A stretch of 32,911 nucleotides of DNA from Ignavibacteriales bacterium (GTDB taxonomy: Bacteria > Bacteroidota > Ignavibacteria > UBA10030), in the NCBI GenBank assembly GCA_016207415.1, contig JACQPT010000176.1, forward strand, positions 1-32,911. Direction: 5' to 3'. Of the stretch, positions 1-7,921 are shown in pieces (the first letter of the stretch is position 1; every line of letters starts with the position of its first letter). Under the pieces are notes generated by a model. The model was not told where the DNA came from, did not search any database, and worked only from the letters and a program-made list of their open reading frames with translations. The translations under genes were made by a program, and so were the position numbers.

Positions 1-60
1 GCGCTTGATGAAGCCGTATCCTTTCGCATTATTGAACCACTTTACTGTACCTTGTTCCAT
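1..60 (-). CDS. Cold-shock protein, CspA family (N-terminal 20 codons only; cut by window edge)
   Basis: Reading leftward from the ATG at 60 gives 20 codons with the hallmark start of a CspA-type OB fold. The protein begins MEQGTVKWFN and continues into the RNP1-like stretch KGYGFI, which binds single-stranded nucleic acid. Proteins of this family are about 65-70 residues and act as RNA chaperones or translation and antitermination helpers; only the first third is visible. A good Shine-Dalgarno (AAGGAAG, bases 77-71 on the minus strand) lies 10 nt before the start. The gene has a promoter some 220 bases upstream and a leader full of hairpins, as expected for cold-regulated csp genes. Family assignment is firm; the exact paralogue cannot be told. 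Confidence 0.9.
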   Translation of the reverse strand, partial: MEQGTVKWFNNAKGYGFIKR

Positions 61-106
61 AAGGGTACTTCTTCCTTATAGGTTGAACATGAACACCATT
101 TGTTTC

Positions 107-278
107 ATAAACACAAAAGGTGCAACCGAGTCGCACCTTCATTGTTCAGCTCGGCCGCACAAGGCGGCCTTGGCACAGTCTACCGGCAACGTTCTTGACC
201 CCTCAAGCCGAAGCTCACCGCGGGGTGAGCGAAAGCAAAACAACTTCAAATGAAACAGAAACGGTGCTGTGAATTGGA
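107..278 (-). ncRNA. Structured leader of csp or independent small RNA (four consecutive hairpins)
   Basis: Between the polB stop and the csp start, the minus-strand transcript predicted from the promoter at 313-285 contains four simple hairpins. They are GCTCACC/GGTGAGC (230-213, loop CCGC), CTTGA/TCAAG (207-194, loop GGGG), GGCCGC/GCGGCC (169-153) and AAGGTGC/GCACCTT (139-117). The last is followed by TTTTGTGTTT, so it resembles an intrinsic terminator. No convincing open reading frame fits. It could be a long csp 5' UTR with attenuation, or a stand-alone RNA of about 170 nt. I do not recognise a named family (the SRP, tmRNA and RNase P cores are not apparent). The boundaries are approximate. 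Confidence 0.45.
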
Positions 279-284
279 CGTGAA

Positions 285-313
285 AGTATACAATTCGGGA
301 TTGAGAAAAGCAA
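285..313 (-). promoter_or_regulatory. Sigma70-type promoter for csp leader/small RNA
   Basis: On the minus strand, TTGCTT (313-308) and TATACT (290-285) are separated by exactly 17 bases. The site starts about 35 bases after the polB stop codon. Predicted transcription starts near 278, leaving a leader of about 218 nt before the csp ATG. Confidence 0.6.
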
Positions 314-349
314 GTATGGGAGGGTCGGCTCTCGTGCATGGGAAGCGGC

Positions 350-2701
350 TTACCCTTTTTCTCCAAGCCAGATGCCAAAGTCCTCGCTTTCCCCGGGTTC
401 CACAGGTTCGACTTCAACCTCCTCCCGGCTCATCTTTTTTGTCACAACGGTGATCCCCTTTGGAGAGAACCCAAAAAGGTCGTCGAGCGAAAAGATTCTG
501 GAGAAGTCTTCGGGCTGGAAGAACTGCCTGAACCTGTTCGAATACTCTTCCAGGCGTGCGAGGTAATACTCCGTGTTCTCGTCGGGCAAGTTCGGATCCC
601 ATTCGTCTGCTATGCGACAGTTGTCGGTAACCTTCACGTCTGCTTGCGTCCCGGTGACGTAGTACGAGATGCGGTCTCCCGCCTTAAAATAGAATCCTGC
701 TTTTTTTGCGGCTTCGTATGCTGCCGTAGGATGCCGGCGGCCTGCTTCCACAGATTTACTGTACGAATCCAGGTCTTCGTGGACAGTTTCCGTCCTGCAG
801 AAATCGGCGACATCCCATTCGTGTTTTTTTATCTGCGTATAGCATGAGGCGTAGGTGTGATGGAGTTGGGAAACATCCTCCGTGAGCAGACATTCAATGC
901 AGCGGCGAATATATCGTCGTGCGAAGCGTTCGAGAGACCTGGAAATGAGCGAGCTTCCCTTGATTACCAGTTCGTTACGATAATCCAGAAGAGCGTAGTT
1001 TTTCATCTTGTAGCTCAGCATTTTCTTCGACCTCGATGCAAGCACGAGGTTAATTCCGTCGGGCAACGTTGTTGAGATACGGTCAACAAAAGCTTCCTCC
1101 TGACTCTTCCCCCGGACGTTGTCGGGCGGTAGGAAGAAAATTCCGTCCGTATCAACTTCGATCGGCTCGGCGTTAAAAAGCTCCATTTGACGGATGACGG
1201 AACGGAGAATGCTCTGTCCCGTTGTCGTTACGGCGTCGGCCTGCTGATAATCGTTGAACAAACCCCTGCCGTATGCCAAGTAGCCGTAAAAGGAATTACC
1301 CAGAATCTTCAGCGCCGATTGCAGAGCATCGTATTTGGACCGCGCCGATTTTGACCTGCTGCGGCGCATTTTTGATTTTACTTCGAGACGCATGGCGGTG
1401 ATCTCTCGCAACAGGGGCACGAAAACGTCGAGGTTGTCGACGCGGGGCTTCAGGTTGTTGGAAAGGATGATGGAAGGATACAGCGATTCGGCATCTGCCT
1501 GCAGCACGTTTTCCAGTACTCCGCTCACAAAAATCTCGGTATAACCTCCGACCGTCTGCGCCCCCTTTTGTGGCTGGGGAATGGAGTGTTTCTGTCGCAG
1601 GTATTCGCGGACCATCAGTGATTCCAATCGGGCGGCAGACCCCAACCCTGTCAGCGTCGCGTAGTTAAAAGGACATATCTGTGAAAGATAAAAATTACTG
1701 GGCGAAAGAAGGGCGCTGACCTGTTCAACGACGTGAACATTCTCCTGTGAATGTTGCAGGACAATTTCGGGAGACTGCTCCCACATAGAGGAAATCTTTG
1801 ACCTTGGAACGGCGGGTCCCCTCGCTATTCCAAAATGTTCCGCAAGCTGGGGAAGTTCGTAATTCTCGAGAGAACGCTTGGTGTAATCGTAAGCACGAAT
1901 CAACTGGGATGTGTCCACGAAATGCCGGCCAGGGCACTCGTAGATCGTGAATTCGCTCTCGGGAGAAAACCGCCTCTGATAAGACCGCACGGACATTCCT
2001 TCCCGCCCAAGACAGGGGTCGACGGAATAAAGTTCACAACGCCGCAAGAAGTACGGAAGCAGAAAACCGAACAGTTCATGGCCTTCGATAATATCCGGAT
2101 CGCGCTCCCGAACGGATGCAATAAACGACTCGAGTATGCTCTTCTCTTCCAGTTTTCTGCCGTCGAGTTGACGCGTCCATCCTGTGCTATCCGCCATCGA
2201 AATGAGAATGATTTGTCCTTGATTCTTCGATTCAGTGTTACGACGTTCACGGGCAGAAACCTGGATGTCAACCTGCAGTCGACCGAGGTCTGTGAACGAG
2301 AGTCCTTTGAAGGATGTTTTCCCCGATTGGATAAGATATTGATACACTGGGTCTGGGCGCAGGAGGAGGGAATCGACATCCGCGTAGCTTGAGGCGAGGG
2401 GTCTACGGTTCTTGTTGTATTCTCTCAGAATAAAATTCACGGCTTCCCACATTTCCCCCCAACGTTTGAAGACGGCCAAAAATTTGAAAAAGTGATTGCC
2501 GGAGAGTTCTTTGAGCCAGTGGAAAGTGGGGAAACCCTGAAGAAGGAAAGCATCCGAAAGGAAAAAGAAAGGGAAGAACTCGGCTTCTTCGGCGACAACG
2601 GTGCTTCCATGTCGCTTATAAATCCTTACGGCAGAATCATTGAGCTGATGGACAGCGACGATGTGTTCATCGGCATCGTGGCCGGAGAGAAGCGAGTTCA
2701 T
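350..2701 (-). CDS. Family-B DNA polymerase with degenerate exonuclease domain
   Basis: A 783-residue replicative/repair-type family-B polymerase. The polymerase site looks intact: motif A (D403 in DAESLYPSI), motif B (KILGNSFYG, about 465-473) and motif C (DTD, 517-519). The N-terminal 3'-5' exonuclease domain is recognisable, but its metal-binding residues appear replaced. Exo I reads DIQ instead of DIE (145-147). Exo II reads GHELFGFL where GHNxFxFD is usual (206-214). Exo III reads HSQEN where YxxxD is expected (317-321). I chose the ATG at 2701 because upstream in-frame codons lie inside the slipin gene and lack family similarity; AGGGG abuts this ATG, so start spacing is poor. It sits 28 bases after the slipin stop, so co-transcription is possible. 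Likely an accessory, translesion or repair polymerase rather than the main replicase (inference). Confidence 0.9.
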   Translation of the reverse strand: MNSLLSGHDADEHIVAVHQLNDSAVRIYKRHGSTVVAEEAEFFPFFFLSDAFLLQGFPTFHWLKELSGNHFFKFLAVFKRWGEMWEAVNFILREYNKNRRPLASSYADVDSLLLRPDPVYQYLIQSGKTSFKGLSFTDLGRLQVDIQVSARERRNTESKNQGQIILISMADSTGWTRQLDGRKLEEKSILESFIASVRERDPDIIEGHELFGFLLPYFLRRCELYSVDPCLGREGMSVRSYQRRFSPESEFTIYECPGRHFVDTSQLIRAYDYTKRSLENYELPQLAEHFGIARGPAVPRSKISSMWEQSPEIVLQHSQENVHVVEQVSALLSPSNFYLSQICPFNYATLTGLGSAARLESLMVREYLRQKHSIPQPQKGAQTVGGYTEIFVSGVLENVLQADAESLYPSIILSNNLKPRVDNLDVFVPLLREITAMRLEVKSKMRRSRSKSARSKYDALQSALKILGNSFYGYLAYGRGLFNDYQQADAVTTTGQSILRSVIRQMELFNAEPIEVDTDGIFFLPPDNVRGKSQEEAFVDRISTTLPDGINLVLASRSKKMLSYKMKNYALLDYRNELVIKGSSLISRSLERFARRYIRRCIECLLTEDVSQLHHTYASCYTQIKKHEWDVADFCRTETVHEDLDSYSKSVEAGRRHPTAAYEAAKKAGFYFKAGDRISYYVTGTQADVKVTDNCRIADEWDPNLPDENTEYYLARLEEYSNRFRQFFQPEDFSRIFSLDDLFGFSPKGITVVTKKMSREEVEVEPVEPGESEDFGIWLGEKG

Positions 2702-2729
2702 CCCCTGTGGGGACGGCCGACGGGATCTG

Positions 2730-3491
2730 TCATCTCTTTTTCTCAAGTTCGAGGAATGGTCTGAGCAAGTCGATGGGGACAGGGAAGATCGTCGTTGAAT
2801 TCTTCTCTGTGGCAATCTCTCTCAGCGTTTGGAGATAACGCAACGTCAAGGCGCTTGGCTGACTGGCCAATATTTGGGCCGCCTCGGACAGTTTTTGAGC
2901 TGCCTGGAATTCACCTTCGGCAGAAATGACCTTCGACCGACGCTCGCGCTCAGCCTCCGCCTGTTTCGCCATTGCACGCTGCATTTCCTGGGGCAGGTCA
3001 ATTTGCTTGACCTCAACGTTCGAGACTTTGATTCCCCATGGCGCCGTGTGGCTGTCGATGATTTGTTGGAGCTTCAGGTTGATTTTTTCCCGCTGTGAGA
3101 GCAAATCATCGAGTTCGGATTGACCCAGCACACTTCGCAGTGTTGTCTGGGACAGTTGTGACGTGGCAAACAAGTAGTTTTCAACGTCCACGATTGCCTT
3201 CTGAGGTTCCATCACGCGGAAATAGACCACGGCGTTGACTTTTACCGAAACGTTGTCTTGCGTGATGATGTCCTGAGGAGGAACATCCATGACGACGGTG
3301 CGCAAACTCACTTTTACCATCTTATCGATAAAAGGCCACAACCAGATGATTCCGGGCCCTTTAACTCCGAGTAATCGGCCCAGCCGAAATATTACGCCCC
3401 TCTCGTACTCCCGGAGGATGCGGATCGCGTTGGCAGCAATGATCAGGAGAAAAACGAAGAGGACAAAAAATGCCGGGGAGATCATATTCAT
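2730..3491 (-). CDS. Slipin / stomatin-like SPFH-domain membrane protein
   Basis: 253 residues: an N-terminal membrane anchor (about 5-24), then the SPFH/PHB core beginning [13 protein letters not shown]. The core includes the typical stretches [19 protein letters not shown] and [13 protein letters not shown] charged, alanine-rich coiled coil (about 172-208) and a C-terminal hydrophobic patch follow. Slipins form large membrane-bound oligomers that organise microdomains. The partner NfeD-type protease is encoded immediately upstream (53-base gap) in the same direction. This is the classical pairing in which, in Pyrococcus horikoshii (PH1510/PH1511), the protease cleaves the stomatin homologue. 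The start is supported by AAAGGAG 8 bases before the ATG. An HflK/HflC assignment is less likely because the gene is single and next to nfeD. Confidence 0.93.
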   Translation of the reverse strand: MNMISPAFFVLFVFLLIIAANAIRILREYERGVIFRLGRLLGVKGPGIIWLWPFIDKMVKVSLRTVVMDVPPQDIITQDNVSVKVNAVVYFRVMEPQKAIVDVENYLFATSQLSQTTLRSVLGQSELDDLLSQREKINLKLQQIIDSHTAPWGIKVSNVEVKQIDLPQEMQRAMAKQAEAERERRSKVISAEGEFQAAQKLSEAAQILASQPSALTLRYLQTLREIATEKNSTTIFPVPIDLLRPFLELEKKR

Positions 3492-3544
3492 GACAGGCTC
3501 CTTTGTGTGCTTGTTCGGTTTATCAAGAGAAGGACTTCAAGTGT

Positions 3545-4819
3545 TTAGGCTTTTTTCTCAACGATTAAAACAAGATTTTGCATTTCGAGGACTTGTACGC
3601 GCTCCCCCTTGGCGATCTTTCCCGTCTTTGCCTGTGCGTTCCAGATTTCTCCATGAACTCGGACCTGTCCTGTGGGGTTCAAGACCGAAATCGCCTCTCC
3701 AACCTCTCCAAGCAGACCCTCATAACCGGTGACCGTTTTCTTTGTTTGAGCCTTGATGCCGAGGCCGATCACATAAACGAAGAACAAAGCGGTCATGGCG
3801 ACCGTTGTCAGGATCACGCTCCAGGAGATCTCGATAAACTCCAGCGACGAATCCGTCCGGATCAACATCATCGAGCCCAGCAACAAGGAGATGACACCGC
3901 CGACGGTCAGCATCCCGTGGCTGACAATCTTGATTTCAGCGATAAAGAGAATAACGGAGAAGACGATGAGCGCAAGTCCTGCGTAGTTGATCGGAAGTGT
4001 GTGGAGGGAATAGAAAGCAAGGATGAGGCTTATCACTCCGACGACGCCCGGAAGGATCGAGCCGGGGTTGTACAATTCAAACAACAGCCCGTAAACCCCG
4101 AGCATGAAAAGGATGTAAGCGATGTTGGGGTCGCTCAGAATGTCGAGGACCCGCTCAGACCATCCCATTTCGATTGTCTGAATCGTTGCGCCTTTTGTGT
4201 TGAGCGTCGCAACGCCTGAGGCCACCTCCACTTGTTTCCCGTCGATTGCTTCGAGGAGTTCCTCCACGTTGCGCGCCACCAGGTCTACCACTTTTTTCTG
4301 GACAGCCTCGTTTTCGGTTATCGAAAGGCTCTTCCGGACGGCTTCTTCCGCCCAGGAGACATTGCGTTTTCGTTTTTCGCTGATGGTGCGGATGAACGCA
4401 GCGGCATCGTTAGTCGCCTTTTCCATCATGATGGAGTCTTGTTGGCCCTCCATGGAGACGGGATGGGCGGCACCGATATTTGTCCCCGGTGCCATTGCCG
4501 CAATGTGACCAGCCAGAGTGATGAAAACTCCGGCCGACCCCGCATGTGCACCGCTAGGAGACACGAACACGACTACGGGGAGGCTTGATTCAAGAATATC
4601 GCTTACAATGACGCGCGTGGATTTCAGCAGGCCGCCCGGCGTATTCAGTTGAATCACAAGACATTCTGCATCTGCATCTTTTGCACGTTCGATGCTGGTG
4701 TGAATGAATTCCGCTGCGGCGGGATTGATTGCGCCGTCAATCTTGATCGAAACGACTTTCTGCGCAAAAAGAATCGAGTTGATGCCAACGATAAATGCAA
4801 GGAAACCAGTGAATCTCAT
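3545..4819 (-). CDS. NfeD-family membrane-bound ClpP-class serine protease (long form)
   Basis: 424 residues from the ATG at 4819, chosen because it starts a clean signal peptide and has GGAGAGG just upstream; an earlier in-frame ATG at 4870 would add 17 polar residues. Order of parts: signal peptide (1-20); ClpP-like protease domain with nucleophile Ser95 in AHAGSAGVF and probable general-base Lys134 (MMEKATND), the same Ser-Lys dyad spacing as P. horikoshii 1510-N; a block of membrane helices (about 232-370); and a C-terminal OB-fold NfeD domain (VTGYEGLLGEVG to the end). It probably works with the slipin downstream in membrane protein quality control. The length fits the long NfeD1b class. 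Confidence 0.93.
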   Translation of the reverse strand: MRFTGFLAFIVGINSILFAQKVVSIKIDGAINPAAAEFIHTSIERAKDADAECLVIQLNTPGGLLKSTRVIVSDILESSLPVVVFVSPSGAHAGSAGVFITLAGHIAAMAPGTNIGAAHPVSMEGQQDSIMMEKATNDAAAFIRTISEKRKRNVSWAEEAVRKSLSITENEAVQKKVVDLVARNVEELLEAIDGKQVEVASGVATLNTKGATIQTIEMGWSERVLDILSDPNIAYILFMLGVYGLLFELYNPGSILPGVVGVISLILAFYSLHTLPINYAGLALIVFSVILFIAEIKIVSHGMLTVGGVISLLLGSMMLIRTDSSLEFIEISWSVILTTVAMTALFFVYVIGLGIKAQTKKTVTGYEGLLGEVGEAISVLNPTGQVRVHGEIWNAQAKTGKIAKGERVQVLEMQNLVLIVEKKA

Positions 4820-4874
4820 TTGCCTCTCCGCTAAACAATGCAAGAAACGAAAACTCTCCTGTAAAATCAACCGA

Positions 4875-4903
4875 TTGCATATCGGTCATTCTTTTGCTAT
4901 TAT
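4875..4903 (+). promoter_or_regulatory. Promoter for tRNA-Ser(GGA) and probably the downstream cassette
   Basis: TTGCAT (4875-4880), 17-base spacer, TATTAT (4898-4903). The predicted start near 4910 lies about 14 bases before the mature tRNA. No terminator is visible between the tRNA and the response-regulator gene 32 bases downstream, so read-through is likely. Confidence 0.6.
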
Positions 4904-4923
4904 TGTTGCGAAATCGTGCTTCC

Positions 4924-5011
<88 letters not shown>

Positions 5012-5042
5012 TCTCTTCTAAGCGCTCCGTATCCAACATCCA

Positions 5043-5420
5043 ATGTCCGAAACAATTCTTGTCGCCGAAGATCAACAGCATATTCGCGCCTTGATCGAAT
5101 ACAAGCTGAAAAACAGCGGCTATAGTGTCGTTGCCGTTGAAGACGGCGTTGCGGCGCTGACAAAAGCGCGTGAACTTGTCCCAACACTCATTCTTCTGGA
5201 CGTGATGATGCCCCTCATGACAGGCTTCGAGGTGCTGTCGGCACTGAAACAGGATCAGAAAACGAAAGACATTCCTATTCTTCTTGTGACTGCCCAAAGC
5301 AAGGAAGAAGAAGTGCTCAAAGGATTGGAACTGGGCGCCGAGGATTATATCACCAAGCCGTTCAGTCCGAATGAGCTGGCCGCACGGGTCAAGAAAGTTC
5401 TGCTCAGACACGGCAAATAA
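5043..5420 (+). CDS. Single-domain (CheY-like) response regulator
   Basis: 125 residues forming only a receiver domain: acidic pocket E9/D10, phospho-acceptor Asp53 (LILLDVMMP), Thr83 and Lys105 (TKPF). There is no output domain, so it must act by protein-protein contact. It is the first gene of a four-gene run with a TPR/YaiO outer-membrane protein, a HEAT protein and a glycosyltransferase. Phosphorylation may therefore switch polysaccharide export or synthesis (inference from context). No kinase is encoded nearby. No Shine-Dalgarno is visible; the start codon sits inside a short CCAACATCCAATGTCC repeat-like stretch 32 bases after the tRNA. Confidence 0.93.
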   Translation: MSETILVAEDQQHIRALIEYKLKNSGYSVVAVEDGVAALTKARELVPTLILLDVMMPLMTGFEVLSALKQDQKTKDIPILLVTAQSKEEEVLKGLELGAEDYITKPFSPNELAARVKKVLLRHGK

Positions 5421-5426
5421 TGACGA

Positions 5427-6776
5427 ATGCGGACTTGTAAATCCTCCCGGGTCATTGCCGCCCTCCTGATTACCGTTTTTATTCCCCTCCGGTACACAAA
5501 CGGCCAAACTCCGACAACACCAGAAAATCCCGATAAAGTGCTGAGCAGGGCAATTGAGGAGCATCGGGCGGGCAATTTTTCGGAAGCGAAGTCACTGTGC
5601 CGGACAATCCTTGATAAATACCCTCACTACATCGACGCCCGGAACATCTACGCACGCGTTCTGTCTTTTGAGTCTCATCTTCAAGAATCTCTGGTTCAGT
5701 ATGATTCCGCTCTGGTGTACGACGAGACGAACGAAGATGCGAGGTTTGGGAAGGCACAAGTGCTGGCATGGATGACCAAATTCCCGGAGTCGCTTTCGAT
5801 CCTGCGGCCGCTCGCACAGGGAAAACCTCAGAATACCGTCTACCTGACGGAATTGGCAAAAGTACAGTTCTGGTTCAATGATTTCTCCGCTGCATACGAT
5901 AATTTTGTAAAGGCGTACAGCCTTGACACAACCTCAGTCGAAGTGATGCGCTGGGCGGCCCGGGCTGCCCTCACCGGAGAGAGGAAAGATGACGCAGCCG
6001 TATGGTACCGCCGAGTCCTCCGTGAGATCCCCCATGACCCGGAGGCGCAGTTTGAAACGACGAGGATTTGGTACAGTTCCGAAAACGAGATACAAGTTCA
6101 ATACACGAACGAATCTTTCGGACCGCCGCTCGATCAACATCATGGTGTTCTGAGCCTGGAGTATTATCACGAGTTGTCGAAGAACTGGAAACCTTATGCC
6201 CGCCTCGCCAGAGTTCAAAAATTTCGCGTCACAGAAAGTCAGGTAGGAGCAGGCGTGTACGGCCTCTTGTCTTACGGCAATGGTATGTTCGCACAACTCC
6301 TGCTTTCTCCCTCCGCCACAGTTATTCCGAGGTTCGATATCTCGGGTGAGTTATCCGAGGTTCTCTTCTCGGGCGTTGAGGCGATCCTCGGGATGCGTTT
6401 TCTTATCTTTGCCAAAACTCAGGTGCTTTTGTTCTCGCCGGGTGCCTTGGCATATGTATCGGAGAGGGCATGGATATCGGGCAAGTTCTACGTTGCGCGA
6501 ACATCAAACGGGCAGAGTTCCTTGGCTTTTGTTGCCTCCGGGGTTTATAGACCAACCGAGAATTTCACCATACGGTTGACCGGTTTTGGCGGAGACGAAT
6601 CATTTCGCGCAACAACGATTGATGAAATAGTAGCTTTCCAATCAAGGGGCTTCCTGCTGGGGATGAAGACACGTTTGACAAAGAATTTCGGCATAGACGG
6701 ATTTTATCAAAGCACATCAAGAAGTTCACAAGCCTCTTCAAATCTTCTTGGATTGGCGCTCTTGGCGTATTTCTAG
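5427..6776 (+). CDS. TPR-containing YaiO-family outer-membrane beta-barrel protein
   Basis: 449 residues: signal peptide (about 1-26), then four or so TPR-like helical repeats (about 35-210; e.g. HRAGNFSEAKSLCRTIL, FGKAQVLAWMTKFPESLSIL). The C-terminal half (about 220-449) has the alternating pattern of beta strands and ends in an aromatic residue (LALLAYF), typical of outer-membrane barrels. This matches the YaiO/PgaA idea of periplasmic TPRs attached to an export pore. E. coli yaiO lies beside the glycosyltransferase gene yaiP; here a comparable glycosyltransferase lies two genes downstream. The gene starts 6 bases after the response-regulator stop. Probably a polysaccharide export porin; transport is inferred, not shown. 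Confidence 0.8.
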   Translation: MRTCKSSRVIAALLITVFIPLRYTNGQTPTTPENPDKVLSRAIEEHRAGNFSEAKSLCRTILDKYPHYIDARNIYARVLSFESHLQESLVQYDSALVYDETNEDARFGKAQVLAWMTKFPESLSILRPLAQGKPQNTVYLTELAKVQFWFNDFSAAYDNFVKAYSLDTTSVEVMRWAARAALTGERKDDAAVWYRRVLREIPHDPEAQFETTRIWYSSENEIQVQYTNESFGPPLDQHHGVLSLEYYHELSKNWKPYARLARVQKFRVTESQVGAGVYGLLSYGNGMFAQLLLSPSATVIPRFDISGELSEVLFSGVEAILGMRFLIFAKTQVLLFSPGALAYVSERAWISGKFYVARTSNGQSSLAFVASGVYRPTENFTIRLTGFGGDESFRATTIDEIVAFQSRGFLLGMKTRLTKNFGIDGFYQSTSRSSQASSNLLGLALLAYF

Positions 6777-6782
6777 ATTTCT

Positions 6783-7919
6783 ATGAGTTTTCAGATTTTC
6801 CTTATTCTTGCCCTGGCCGCGACAGCGACCTTTCTTGTCATTGTCATTTCCATTGGCCTTGTTGTTCATAAGGCCCTCCACTCCAAAACGATTCAGCGCC
6901 AGCAAAAACTCTATACTGAATACTCCCAACAGGTTGCGGAGATCATTCTCCAAGATTTGCCGACGCTTCCCGAAGATTCAACCGCAAGCGGGAGGTTTGA
7001 CCAGTATGAGATTTTGCTCGCTCCGTTGAAAGATCAGCTGGAAAAGATGACGAAAGGAAGGAGATCGCTTCACCGGAAGGCCGTCAAGCTTGCACTGATT
7101 GATTTCGCGAGAGACGTCGCAGGAGAGACCTCCGACAGACTTGTGTATTTCAGCTATTCGTTGGGCCTGGTGGATGATGAGATCAAATTACTCCAAAGCA
7201 AAAACTGGTGGGATCGTGCTCAGGCGGCCCATGACCTTGGAGTGCTGAGGGCCCGACGGGCCGTCACGCCGCTGGCCAAGGGATTGGAGGACGAGCATCC
7301 GGATGTGCGTATCCAGGCGATGCAATCACTGGTCATCCTTGGAGGTGTTCATTCACTCGAAACAATTCTCATGAAGAGTAAAAACCTCTCACGATGGACG
7401 GCCATTGAGTTATCCATCATCGTCATGAGGTTTAAGGAAGAAGCGGTACCCTTTCTCATTGATTCGCTCCAATCGACCGACCAGTCAATTGTCCTCTTCT
7501 GCATTGAAATGCTGGCGGAGATCGGGTTTGTTTCTGCGGTGGAGCCGCTGCGTACAATGGCACGCGATTACCCGAACACCGTCATCCGGGCCAAGGCGAT
7601 TGAAGCTCTTGGCCGACTCGGCGATGAAAGAGCTGAAGCGATGCTGCTGGAGCTCCTCAGAAATCCTCTGCCCACTCTCAGATTCAAAGCGATCGAGGCA
7701 GTAGGAAGAATCGGGATTCGAAGCGCGCTTTCGGCTCTGGAAACTAGGCTCAAGGATGGCGTGCTGCAGGAAAAGATATTGGCCGCACGATCGATTGCTG
7801 CCGCTGGTCCAGATGGGATCTCGCTGCTGACATCTCTGAAAAACGCCGAGAACGAAATTCTTCGTGGTGTCGCCCAGCAGGTGCTTGAGGAGTCTCGTGT
7901 GGAACCATCCGTGGCATAA
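6783..7919 (+). CDS. Membrane-anchored HEAT-repeat protein
   Basis: 378 residues: one N-terminal transmembrane helix (about 4-29), a charged helical linker, then at least five HEAT/PBS-lyase-like repeats from about residue 135. Examples are WDRAQAAHDLGVLRARRAVTPLAKGL, IRAKAIEALGRLGDERAEAMLLELL and LRFKAIEAVGRIGIRSALSALETRL. Such solenoids are scaffolds without catalysis. The gene lies 6 bases after the barrel gene and 2 bases before the glycosyltransferase, so it is almost certainly translated with them. A role bridging the synthase in the inner membrane to the periplasmic TPRs or to the receiver protein is plausible but inferred. It lacks the Glu-rich lyase-type active-site features that would suggest bilin chemistry. 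Confidence 0.85.
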   Translation: MSFQIFLILALAATATFLVIVISIGLVVHKALHSKTIQRQQKLYTEYSQQVAEIILQDLPTLPEDSTASGRFDQYEILLAPLKDQLEKMTKGRRSLHRKAVKLALIDFARDVAGETSDRLVYFSYSLGLVDDEIKLLQSKNWWDRAQAAHDLGVLRARRAVTPLAKGLEDEHPDVRIQAMQSLVILGGVHSLETILMKSKNLSRWTAIELSIIVMRFKEEAVPFLIDSLQSTDQSIVLFCIEMLAEIGFVSAVEPLRTMARDYPNTVIRAKAIEALGRLGDERAEAMLLELLRNPLPTLRFKAIEAVGRIGIRSALSALETRLKDGVLQEKILAARSIAAAGPDGISLLTSLKNAENEILRGVAQQVLEESRVEPSVA

Positions 7920-7921
7920 CG

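Noticed and set aside
5-253. An open frame of 82 codons on the plus strand near the left edge
   Set aside because: It is antisense to the csp start and its hairpin leader, with no ribosome-binding site and no recognisable protein.
1835-2392. A 185-codon open frame on the plus strand inside the polymerase gene
   Set aside because: It is antisense to a firmly identified coding sequence, with no family resemblance.
2702-2815. A 38-codon upstream extension of the polymerase
   Set aside because: Most of it overlaps the slipin gene in another frame, and the residues are basic, low-complexity and not family-like.
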